Assembly: GCF_902167145.1 (NCBI RefSeq)
Contig: NC_050098.1
Coordinates: 16,202,501 to 16,266,500 of the forward strand
Reading direction: 5' to 3'
From: Zea mays
Lineage: Eukaryota > Streptophyta > Magnoliopsida > Poales > Poaceae
DNA length: 64,000 nucleotides
The notes under the pieces were generated by a model, which worked only from the letters and a program-made list of their open reading frames with translations, did not search any database and had not been told where the DNA came from. The translations under genes were made by a program, and so were the position numbers. Positions 45,004 through 55,414 of this stretch are shown one piece after another (positions within the stretch are counted from its first letter, which is position 1; each line of letters opens with the position of its first letter).

Positions 45004-45627
45004 CTGCAATAAAAGAAAATATGTTGCAATGTCTTTAAGTTGTCCAAGAAAGTTTGTCCAAGAAAGATGCCATACCTCTGAAGGGATATGCCTAAGAGCT
45101 AGTGCACCATACCCTTCAGTGCATCAATACTTGTATACTACCCGTGCTTGAACACAGTTCAATTACTATTTTCTGTTTGAAAGAGATAGTAGATGATAAG
45201 AAACATTCACGCTAGTCGAATTTTCCACCGGGTGGAAGACTCCTTATGTCACCTTCCTTATTTCATGTAAAAGTAACTTAAAAATCATTAATAATAGGAA
45301 AGCAGTAATGTTGAACATGAGGTCCATTGAAGCAGAGTCTATTTTTATCGGCTTATCGCTTATTTTTTCTTTTGCAAAACATGGTTTGACATCTTCTCAG
45401 ACACTAGGGGAATTTTTTTATCAACACATCATGTAGGATTCAACGGCTTTGTGCTTTCAGTGGTAGGCGATGTTCTCATCGACAGTGAGGCGCCTGTGGT
45501 GACTTTGTCAATCTCGTCTCGAGGATTTCTCGGTATGGTTTTAGAAGGTGCTCATAGGGTAGGGTCTGCGTGCATGGGTTTATAGGGGTGAGTGTGCGTT
45601 GTCCTATGTAATCTAAAAAATGTAGGT
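45004..45627. other. Non-coding spacer in H2
   Basis: Intron-like and AT-rich sequence upstream of the CLC exons. The part at 45170-45440 shows no coding signal. Confidence 0.5.
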
Positions 45628-45633
45628 ATTTAG

Positions 45634-45814
45634 CAATGATCCAAGTCCTTGGGAGGCTCAGCCAGCGGCAGGCAATGAAATGACAAATGGTGAATTGGGA
45701 GGCATGCAACCTCTCCCTGGGACAGCTGGGTAGTTCGGCGGCATGCAGCAGGCACTGCAACCACAAGTTAACCACATGGGAGTTCCACAAAGGCAGCCAA
45801 TGTACATCAACTAG
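45634..45814 (+). pseudogene. Gln/Pro-rich C-terminal exon fragment, unrecognised
   Basis: After a TTTAG acceptor, the plus frame reads SNDPSPWEAQPAAGNEMTNG, then GGMQPLPGT and, after a TAG at 45731-45733, FGGMQQALQPQVNHMG and PMYIN before a final TAG at 45812. Gln, Met and Pro bias and a clean frame suggest the tail of a real plant protein, perhaps an endocytic-adaptor type, but I do not recognise it. The internal TAG fits CAG to TAG. Opposite in strand to the CLC fragment. Confidence 0.5.
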
Positions 45815-46098
45815 CCAGGGGTAGATTCTTGAAAGTAGAAAGGTGTAGTTTAAAGTTATTCTCCTGATCTCCAGCTACAAACACTGAAGAGGAACCCGTT
45901 TAATCTTGTGAAATGCAACAATACTCCCTTGATAATTCTGGAGTTAGAATATGGGTTTAACATAAATAAGCATACCTCATAGCCAATCCACCTAACAGAC
46001 ACCATAACAGATACGTTCAATGCAGACACTGGATAACTAAGGTATTCGTATCAGACACTGGATAACTAAATTGTCAAGCAATTGAAGCAATGTGTCAC
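45815..46098. other. Non-coding spacer in H2
   Basis: Nothing recognised apart from a short duplication of CAGACACTGGATAACTAA near 46025-46070. Confidence 0.45.
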
Positions 46099-46224
46099 CT
46101 GCTTATCATTATTATCGCCTGAGAATGATTCATCACTGGCTGCACCTAAAGATGAACATATGCCCCAACTTTCTCTGTTAGAGCTTGTGAATGAACATGA
46201 CTCCTCATTGCGCCTACTTTTATC
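46099..46224 (-). pseudogene. Exon of unrecognised captured gene (left of A2)
   Basis: Minus-strand exon between a TTATAG acceptor and a CAG|GTGACA donor, exactly 42 codons: DKSRRNEESCSF, SSNRESWGICSSLG, DESFSGDNNDKQ. It lies downstream of the exons at 54197-54759 on the same strand, with A2 inserted in the intervening intron. Ser, Asn and Asp rich, so probably a disordered region. A further possible exon lies at about 46240-46355. Host gene unknown. Confidence 0.5.
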
Positions 46225-46448
46225 CTATAAGAAAGGAATGCTTCTGATCAGACAATTTGCAAGCAAGAAGTATATGAGCATCAGTTCTCAAGACTTCTAA
46301 TGTGTTTCTTAGGACCCTAACTGATGGGACATCTCTATATCACACATACTGCAAGAAACAATTTAACACAATGGGCAATCCAGTGGAAGCAAGAGAATGC
46401 ATCACATGGGTAAATTGATAGACTTGACTAAAAATATATAGGGTCCAA

Positions 46449-46453
46449 ATTCT
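46449..46453. other. Target-site duplication ATTCT (left)
   Basis: ATTCT before A2, repeated at 54156-54160 after it. Confidence 0.95.
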
Positions 46454-49400
46454 TGTCACACCCGGATTTTAGGGTCCAAAACCCGGGCGCGAACATAATC
46501 ACCAGGTGTGCTGGGACCAAGTCTCACACACATGATGAATCATGGCACAGGATCGAATGTCACATCTTTACTACATAACAGGAGTTCTGTACAAAATAAA
46601 TGAATAATTACATTATAAGGAGACAACGGTCCAGCAACCCAAAGTTGACTGGGAGACGACGGCCTAGACCACTCACGAACTCATCACAACATCCTCCACG
46701 CGCCTCATCCTGTGGTACCTATTCTTGACCTGTGGGGGGGTGTGAGACAGCAAGAGTGAGCTCACATACGTTCATCGCTCAACAAGTTGTGGGGAATAAT
46801 GTGTATGAACTCGCCAAAGGTGGGAGCTCATGTGAAGTGTAAGGCTTACCAAAGAGGATGGCTGAAGCTGAGCATTGCTTTTAAAGTTGGTCAAAATTTT
46901 ATTAGCCATTACTAAGTATAAGTAAATACCAACCCAATTAAATAGTAGAATAGAAGTAACAACCTCACCTGCGATGCAATGCATATGACAAATTGAATTT
47001 AAGTTCCATAGATTAATCATGTGAGTGTCCGAGCCGCTCATGACCGTGAGCACGGCTAGTATACCAGTTTTACACTCTGCAGAGGTTGCGTATCTTTACC
47101 CACAAGTCATGTTACCCATCTGCCAAGGGATCGCGACTTCCCATACACCTCTACCGAGGAGGCGAGGCAGGGTAACACTACGAGGCCTTTACAAAGTTCC
47201 ACTAGCTTCAGAAAACCCGCTACAGTTTATAGGAAGCTCCAATGCAGGAATCCCTTGCAGGACCGCCATCGCAGCAAAATCCTCCCGAGGGCCTCCCTAC
47301 ACTGACCACTCCCCTACTGCCCTTGCCCCTTTCGGGTAAGGTAGTCCTCCACTAGCTTTCCTAATTAGTCAGCCAAGGGCGTCCATAAACCCTTGTGGTA
47401 GCACTGTTTTCCCGGGTGGTTCTCCATGTTCCAATTAACATAATGATCTTATCATGAACAGTAAATAATAAACAGATAATAAAAAGTGTAATCATGAATA
47501 GTGTATCTCCATACCCAAAACCACATAAAGCAATAGCAGGTACTACCCAAAAAGTCCAGTGGTAATCAAGGTATAAAGATAGTCAAACTGGGGTAACCTA
47601 TTGGGTCCCATCAAAATTAACCTATGCAGATCATTATGATTAATCAGAACATGACTGGGTAAAAAGAAGTGATCAAGGGCACAACTTGCCTGGGACTTGA
47701 GATTCCAGGTACCAACTTGCTCTTCAGATGACACGTGACCTCGCTCTAGTCGTAGCAATACAAACAAACATTGTATAGGTAAAATTAACATTACACCAAA
47801 CATAAGAACAAAATACATGTTAGTAATCTACATATTAAAATAAGATTCTAGGAACAGGAATCATTAATTTTGGAGTTATAGATTTTAAGTTATGAATTTC
47901 CGAAGGTTTAATATGCTTGCAATAGGATTAAATGAGAAATTAATTCTCTTACTGTTTTCATGTCAAAACAGAGACACAAAATGATAGAGAATATTATTAC
48001 AAAATTTTAGAAATTTGAATGGCTCAATTTGGAGCTAAAATGAACTTTCTATGCAATAAACAAGTTTTAGGAATTCTTTTTATATTAAAAATCAATTTCT
48101 GCATTTATTTACCTATTTTATATATTCTCTGGACTGGGCCTCAATTTTCAGAGAAGGCAGGGGTCTCGGAGAAAAAGGTCCCAAGACACAGACAGACCCA
48201 GGCGCGGACGGCGAGTTGTTTTAACGGAAACAGGAAGTCTTTTATGTAAAAATGCTAGGCCGAAAGGGTATCCGATGTTGTGAGCCGCCAGATCAAACAC
48301 GGACGGCCCAGATCAGATCGGCAATCTAATGAAGCGGTAAGCGATTGCGGCCCCTAGATCTAGATCTAATGGTCGAGATTCTAAGTTGATCCGCCCGCAC
48401 GATTCCTATCCGACGACTCAGATCTATCACCCGAAGCGGTACCCAGACGATTTAATCTGCGCCGTTGATGGTAAAACCAACGGCCGAGGTTCTTCTCTCA
48501 CTCTCCCGATCGAATCGCGCGGCGGCGCGCTCACGCCACCCGACGGTGGCCTCGCCGGAGAGCACGGTGCCATGATTATGAGCCCTAAGCTACGATTCAA
48601 CCGGTGATACACGATGGGGCGAAGATAACGAACTCGTGTGCAGGTTACTTACCGGTGCTGAGAGCGTGGAGGGGGCTAGCCATGGCACGGTGCGGCCCGG
48701 AGCTGCCCGTCGAGCTCCGATGAGCAATCCCAGTAGTCAGGAGCGCGACATCGTTCAAGCAAGGCCATGGTCAAGTTCAGCGCGACATGGCGAAGCTCCC
48801 CGGCCAAGTTGCAAAGGCGCAATGACACCGAATCGGGGTCCTCCTCCGCGCGGCGGATTCCGCAGTCACCGAATGAGGCGCACTCAAGTTCTCTCCGCCC
48901 CGTGCTCAACCTGGAGTGTAACCATGCCATCCACGCGGTCCCGCGAAGGTCACTGGCATGATTCACAAGCCCATATGGCACCGTTGAAGAGGTCCCCAAA
49001 GCGGCGGCCCTCGCTTCTGTCACCTATCTCTCGCGTTCCCTGGCGGCTGTACGCTTCTTCCGCACGGCTATGGCTTGTGCGCGGTCTTATAGGTCTGGGA
49101 TTAAGGAAGTCGGGTAGCGCACAACTCGGCCAAAGTGGTTACAACGGCATCGGTGAATCCGTCGGGGAAAATCCCTAGAATCGCGGCTGGGCAGACGGTG
49201 TCGCGCCCGAGTCCGCGAGGAGGAAGACGACCGACCTGACCGAGCGGGCCCACATGTAGGTGAAAGAGAGAACGGAGGAGAGAGGCGCGCGACGTGGAAT
49301 GGGGAGAGCGTCTGACCTATGGGTCCCCCGCGTCAGCGCGGGTGGGTGCGCGCTTGTGGGCCGTGCGGCTGAGGTGGAGTGGGCCGGTTCTGTAGGTTTC

Positions 49401-49772
49401 GGCCCATGCGCTAGTTTTTCTTTTTATTTTACTTTTCCTTTTTCTGATTTATATTTTTCCCATCTCATTTGAATTCAAATTTCACACTTAAATCTTTTGG
49501 TGAATTCTTATTAGATTGAAAGTATAATTTGAACATAATGGTCTTACTTTTATTTATAATATATTTCTTGTCATATTTTTATTTTATTTTCTCACAATAT
49601 GCACACAAAATAAAATCCAGCATGATGCATAATTTGGTGGCTTATATCTTTATTATTTATTTGTTGTTTGAATATGGTGTTCACATGTGATGATAAGTAA
49701 ATTCAATACACACATAAAATATAGGAAATGACTTTTCTCCCTTTTTTTATATATTACAAACTGGGTGTTACA
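46454..49772 (-). repeat. 3' LTR of A2 (3319 bp)
   Basis: Nearly identical to 50839-54155. TATA-like CCTATAAG on the minus strand at 49086-49093. The 180-codon frame at 48636-49178 is antisense to the element, lies in the GC-rich part, is repeated in the other LTR, and is not called a gene. Confidence 0.95.
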
Positions 49773-49811
49773 AATCCTACCCCCCTTAACAATAATCTCG
49801 TCCCCGAGATT
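49773..49811 (-). promoter_or_regulatory. Polypurine tract and hairpin of A2
   Basis: TTAAGGGGGGTAGGATT on the minus strand next to the LTR. Stem AATCTCG (49794-49800) and CGAGATT (49805-49811) with a 4-nt loop. Confidence 0.8.
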
Positions 49812-50822
49812 TGCAAGAAAGGGATATAGAAAGTTTTTTTTTCAATTAGTTTTAATGCTCCCAAAAGTTTCTCTTCATTAGCAAGTGTGGCTGGAAAACA
49901 TGAACATATTATGTTTTAGCTAATAAGTAAGATTTAGAAAAGCTTAGGATAGGAGAAGGTTAGGCAAGAAAAACTTCTATCCCGGATGGTGGATCTTGAT
50001 GCATCTAGAGATCTCGTTTGACTTTTATCCTTGACGATTACCTTCCTTGACGGTGACTCTTATCCTTTCCTTGATGAGGTTGATCTTCTTCGTATTGGTG
50101 TCTTGGTTAAGATAGATCCGTAGGTAGAGCAGCTGGTTTAGTAGATGGCTATGAGTTTAATGAGGTTAGTCAGAATCTGGTTTGGTCGTTTGCTTCTAGA
50201 CGGGTGGGATAGGTTATGTAACCTATCATGTAGGTCAAGTTGTTAGGTATGGCCGAGTTGATCTAAGTCACCAATTTAGGCGTAAGTGAATTAGAAGTAT
50301 GGCCTTATCCTTTTTTTTACCAGCATTAGGAATCACCCACTAGGTTAAATCATATTAGATAGGGTCTAGATTAGATTGGATATGACTAGATTAGACTAGT
50401 TTGGGCTAGATACTTTAATGAGGGATAATCTAGTTGATCTAGTTATTTTGATGAGCATTTCTTTCCTATATGTATATGCAGATGTAATTATGGACATTAC
50501 TCCATAACTCATCACACTCAATCCAAGATCCAAATCATACAAGTATCATAAGAACAAACATTCAAGCATACAAATATTTATATAAAAAATAGTTTTGTTG
50601 TGGTTCCTATGATTAGGTCTCCCATTCCTAAAGTTACTTTAGGCACAGGATTTCAAAGTGTGAAATCCACATTTGTCTTTAGAAATAAAAGGTAAGAATA
50701 ATCAGAGTAAAGCGGAAATAGATGAGAAAGATTAAGAGAAGTTTAGAAAAGAATCAGAGTAGCAAAGGTAAATAGATAATGGTTGTCCAGTTCTATCTAG
50801 GTTTCGTCCTACAGTCAACATT
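49812..50822 (-). other. Non-coding interior of A2
   Basis: No gag or pol. The segment of about 50480-50700 is nearly identical to the matching part of A1 and is the only well-conserved interior block. Confidence 0.75.
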
Positions 50823-50834
50823 CCTTTGATACCA
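50823..50834 (-). other. Primer-binding site of A2
   Basis: TGGTATCAAAGG on the minus strand, four bases from the 5' LTR; an initiator tRNA-Met type site with two mismatches. Confidence 0.8.
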
Positions 50835-50838
50835 CTTC

Positions 50839-53800
50839 TGTCACACCCGGATTTTAGGGTCCAAAACCCGGGCGCGAACATAATCACCAGGTGTGCTGGG
50901 ACCAAGTCTCACACACATGATGAATCATGGCACAGGATCGAATGTCACATCTTTACTACATAACAGGAGTTCTGTACAAAATAAATGAATAATTACATTA
51001 TAAGGAGACAACGGTCCAGCAACCCAAAGTTGACTGGGAGACGACGGCCTAGACCACTCACGAACTCATCACAGCATCCTCCACGCGCCTCATCCTGTGG
51101 TACCTGTTCTTGACCTGTGGGGGGTGTGAGACAGCAAGAGTGAGCTCACATACGTTCATCGCTCAACAAGTTGTGGGGAATAATGTGTATGAACTCGCCA
51201 AAGGTGGGAGCTCATGTGAAGTGTAAGGCTTACCAAAGAGGATGGCTGAAGCTGAGCATTGCTTTTAAAGTTGGTCAAAATTTTATTAGCCATTACTAAG
51301 TATAAGTAAATACCAACCCAATTAAATAGTAGAATAGAAGTAACAACCTCACCTGCGATGCAATGCATATGACAAATTGAATTTAAGTTCCATAGATTAA
51401 TCATGTGAGTGTCCGAGCCGCTCATGACCGTGAGCACGGCTAGTATACCAGTTTTACACTCTGCAGAGGTTGCGCATCTTTACCCACAAGTCATGTTACC
51501 CATCTGCCAAGGGATCGCGACTTCCCATACACCTCTACCGAGGAGGCGAGGCAGGGTAACACTACGAGGCCTTTACAAAGTTCCACTAGCTTCAGAAAAC
51601 CCGCTACAGTTTATAGGAAGCTCCAATGCAGGAATCCCTTGCAGGACCGCCATCGCAGCAAAATCCTCCCGAGGGCCTCCCTACACTGACCACTCCCCTA
51701 CTGCCCTTGCCCCTTTCGGGTAAGGTAGTCCTCCACTAGCTTTCCTAATTAGTCAGCCAAGGGCGTCCATAAACCCTTGTGGTAGCACTGTTTTCCCGGG
51801 TGGTTCTCCATGTTCCAATTAACATAATGATCTTATCATGAACAGTAAATAATAAACAGATAATAAAAAGTGTAATCATGAATAGTGTATCTCCATACCC
51901 AAAACCACATAAAGCAATAGCAGGTACTACCCAAAAAGTCCAGTGGTAATCAAGGTATAAAGATAGTCAAACTGGGGTAACCTATTGGGTCCCATCAAAA
52001 TTAACCTATGCAGATCATTATGATTAATCAGAACATGACTGGGTAAAAAGAAGTGATCAAGGGCACAACTTGCCTGGGACTTGAGATTCCAGGTACCAAC
52101 TTGCTCTTCAGATGACACGTGACCTCGCTCTAGTCGTAGCAATACAAACAAACATTGTATAGGTAAAATTAACATTACACCAAACATAAGAACAAAATAC
52201 ATGTTAGTAATCTACATATTAAAATAAGATTCTAGAAACAGGAATCATTAATTTTGGAGTTATAGATTTTAAGTTATGAATTTCCGAAGGTTTAATATGC
52301 TTGCAATAGGATTAAATGAGAAATTAATTCTCTTACTGTTTTCATGTCAAAACAGAGACACAAAATGATAGAGAATATTATTACAAAATTTTAGAAATTT
52401 GAATGGCTCAATTTGGAGCTAAAATGAACTTTCTATGCAATAAACAAGTTTTAGGAATTCTTTTTATATTAAAAATCAATTTCTACATTTATTTACCTAT
52501 TTTATATATTCTCTGGACTGGGCCTCAATTTTCAGAGAAGGCAGGGGTCTCGGAGAAAAAGGTCCCAAGACACAGACAGACCCAGGCGCGGACGGCGGGT
52601 TGTTTTAACGGAAACAGGAAGTCTTTTATGTAAAAATGCCAGGTCGAAAGGGTATCCGATGTTGTGAGCCGCCAGATCAAACACGGACGGCCCAGATCAG
52701 ATCGGCAATCTAATGAAGCGGTAAGCGATCGCGGCCCCTAGATCTAGATCTAATGGTCGAGATTCTAAGTTGATCCGCCCGCACGATTCCTATCCGACGA
52801 CTCAGATCTATCACCCGAAGCGGTACCCAGACGATTTAATCTGCGTCGTTGATGGTAAAACCAACGGCCGAGGTTCTTCTCTCACTCTCCCGATCGAATC
52901 GCGCGGCGGCGCGCTCACGCCACCCGACGGTGGCCTCGCCGGAGAGCACGGTGCCATGATTATGAGCCCTAAGCTACGATTCAACCGGTGATACACAATG
53001 GGGCGAAGATAACGAACTCGTGTGCAGGTTACTTACCAGTGCTGAGAGCGCGGAGGGGGCTAGCCATGGCACGGTGCGGCCCGGAGCTGCCCGTCGAGCT
53101 CCGATGAGCAATCCCAGTAGTCAGGAGCGCGACATCGTTCAAGCAAGGCCATGGTCAAGTTCAGCGCGACATGGCGAAGCTCCCCGGCCAAGTTGCAGAG
53201 GCGCAATGACACCGAATCGGGGTCCTCCCCCGCGCGGCGGATTCCGCAGTCACCGAATGAGGCGCACTCAAGTTCTCTCCGCCCCGTGCTCAACCTGGAG
53301 TGTAACCATGCCATCCACGCGGTCCCGCGAAGGTCACTGGCATGATTCACAAGCCCATATGGCACCGTTGAAGAGGTCCCCAAAGCGGCGGCCCTCGCTT
53401 CTCTCACCTATCTCTCGCGTTCCCTGGCGACTGTACGCTTCTTCCGCACGGCTATGGCTTGTGCGCGGTCTTATAGGTCTGGGATTAAGGAAGTCGGCTA
53501 GCGCACAACTCGGCCAAAGTGGTTACAACGGCATCGATGAATCCGTCGGGGAAAATCCCTAGAATCGCGGCTGGGCAGACGGTGTCGCGCCCGAGTCCGC
53601 GAGGAGGAAGACGACCGACCTGACCGAGCGGGCCCACATGTAGGTGAAAGAGAGAACGGAGGAGAGAGGCGCGCGACGTGGAATGGGGAGAGCGTCTGAC
53701 CTATGGGTCCCCCTCGTCAGCGCGGGTGGGTGCGCGCTTGTGGGCCATGCGGCTGAGGTGGAGTGGGCCGGTTCTGTAGGTTTCGGCCCATGCGCTAGTT

Positions 53801-54155
53801 TTTCTTTTTATTTTACTTTTCCTTTTTCTGATTTATATTTTTCCCATCTCATTTGAATTCAAATTTCACACTTAAATCTTTTGGTGAATTCTTATTAGAT
53901 TGAAAGTATAATTTGAACATAATGGTCTTACTTTTATTTATAATATATTTCTTGTCATATTTTTATTTTATTTTCTCACAATATGCACACAAAATAAAAT
54001 CCAGCATGATGCATAATTTGGTGGCTTATATCTTTATTATTTATTTGTTGTTTGAATATGGTGTTCACATGTGATGATAAGTAAATTCAATACACACATA
54101 AAATATAGGAAATGACTTTTCTCCCTTTTTTATATATTACAAACTGGGTGTTACA
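50839..54155 (-). repeat. 5' LTR of A2 (3317 bp)
   Basis: Promoter-bearing LTR with a TATA-like CCTATAAG at 53470-53477 on the minus strand. Ends TG...CA. Confidence 0.95.
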
Positions 54156-54196
54156 ATTCTGTGCAAACTTACTTGAAGTTATAAAGTGAACTTTAC

Positions 54197-54759
54197 CTGC
54201 AATCGTGATCCAACACTATCACTATCAATCTCTTGCAGGCTGTGGTTTTCATCTAAAAGAAAATCATGTAGCTAATGGAATACAGATAAGGAAACGAGCA
54301 AGGAAAAAGGTCTTCACATCAGACACAGACAAAATACCAAGAAACTTACCAACTGATTCTCATTTTTAATGGACAGTTGGTGCATGCTATCAGACAACAA
54401 TTCAATTACAGATGTGCCATCTGAAACAAAAAAAGGTAAAAAAGAATCAGTATAAAACCAATCGTTATAACATTACAATTTACAAGAAAGTAGCTCAGAG
54501 AACTGAGACCTCACCATGTGGGATGTTAGGTGCATCGGTTGATGAACTGCAACCTGCAGTGTTTGCTGGCCGTAGACCATTGATGATTTCAAAGAAATTC
54601 TGCAAGAATTAGGAGGGAAAACAAAGGTGGTTCCTTAGAAGACAAACCATATAAGATACGTTCCAGATTCAAAAGGAGTTTTGCAACATGTATTCCGTTA
54701 ATGTACCTCATTAGTTATGTTACCAACTTTAAATGCTCCCATATGAAGCTTTGATCGTG
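54197..54759 (-). pseudogene. Unrecognised captured gene, four exons (right of A2)
   Basis: Four minus-strand exons with GT-AG borders: 54707-54759 (KLHMGAFKVGNITNE), 54515-54599 (NFFEIINGLRPANTAGCSSS), 54350-54420 (GTSVIELLSDSMHQLSIKNE) and 54197-54252 (probably ENHSLQEIDSDSVGSRLQ, one base out of phase with the previous exon). The splice sites are good and exons 54515-54599 and 54350-54420 join in phase. A2 sits in the intron after 54197, and another exon of the same gene lies at 46099-46224. The protein looks hydrophilic, and I cannot assign a family. Both ends are missing, as expected for a Helitron-captured fragment. Confidence 0.55.
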
Positions 54760-55414
54760 CTGCAGGCAGTAGAGGAGGATGCAAAGATTTGTAGAAGAAT
54801 ATAAAAAATGAATCATAATATATGATTGAGGTCTTAGAGAATTATGATCACCCTCAAATTTAATTATATTTTTACCCCCCTGCACACAAACAGGCTATGA
54901 GGAATAATTAAGAAAATGGCTAGCAAGATATGCAGCAGAAATAATCGACTACCAATCTCCATGTTATTTGTTAAAGGAAAAAGTCCAAATTACTCCCCTC
55001 ACCTATGGACAATATTCACATAACCCCCTAAAGTATTTTTTAGTTTATTTTACCCCGACATTTTTTTGTTGGTTTAATTTACCCCTTAAATTTTTTGTCT
55101 TTTTTATTTCTTTATGTACAAACCAAGTGTTTAGTTCAAATTTCGTTGGTTATTAGATATAATAGCATAATTTAGCCTAGAAAAATATATTATATTTTTT
55201 TATAATTATTTTGATAGGTTAGGGATCAGATAAGATAATAACTTTAATGGTACAAAACTAAATATAAAATAATGATAAAAAATTCTTAACATATTTTTCT
55301 AGAATAAGCTATGATGTCCTTAATCACAAAAAAAATATAAACTTTAAATTCAACTTGTATATGGAAAAACAAAAAAGACAAATCTTTTTATGGGAGATTT
55401 GACTTACTGTGGGT
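54760..55414. other. AT-rich spacer with MITE-like sequence
   Basis: The stretch 54975-55100 (AGTCCAAATTACTCCCCTCA, CCCCCTAAAG, TTTACCCCTTAAA) has the style of short DNA-transposon termini common in grasses. I could not pair its ends, and no coding sequence is present. Confidence 0.4.

Larger units (their letters stand above)
46454..54155 (-). mobile_element. Non-autonomous LTR retrotransposon A2 (complete)
   Basis: Complete 7.7-kb element with LTRs 46454-49772 and 50839-54155, flanked by ATTCT. Same family as A1: same TGTCACACCC and GGGTGTTACA ends, primer site, polypurine tract with hairpin, and leader. The interior is only 1066 bp and encodes nothing, so LTRs make up 86 percent of its length. 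I count roughly two dozen differences between the LTRs by eye (below 1 percent), which makes it the most recent LTR insertion in the window. Confidence 0.95.

Noticed and set aside
46082..46300. 72-codon plus-strand frame
   Set aside because: Overlaps a better minus-strand exon (46099-46224) that has acceptor and donor sites and a clean 42-codon frame.
48636..49178. 180-codon plus-strand frame in both A2 LTRs (also 53020-53562)
   Set aside because: Antisense to the element, in GC-rich LTR sequence; conservation between copies only reflects the recent duplication of the LTRs. No family resemblance.
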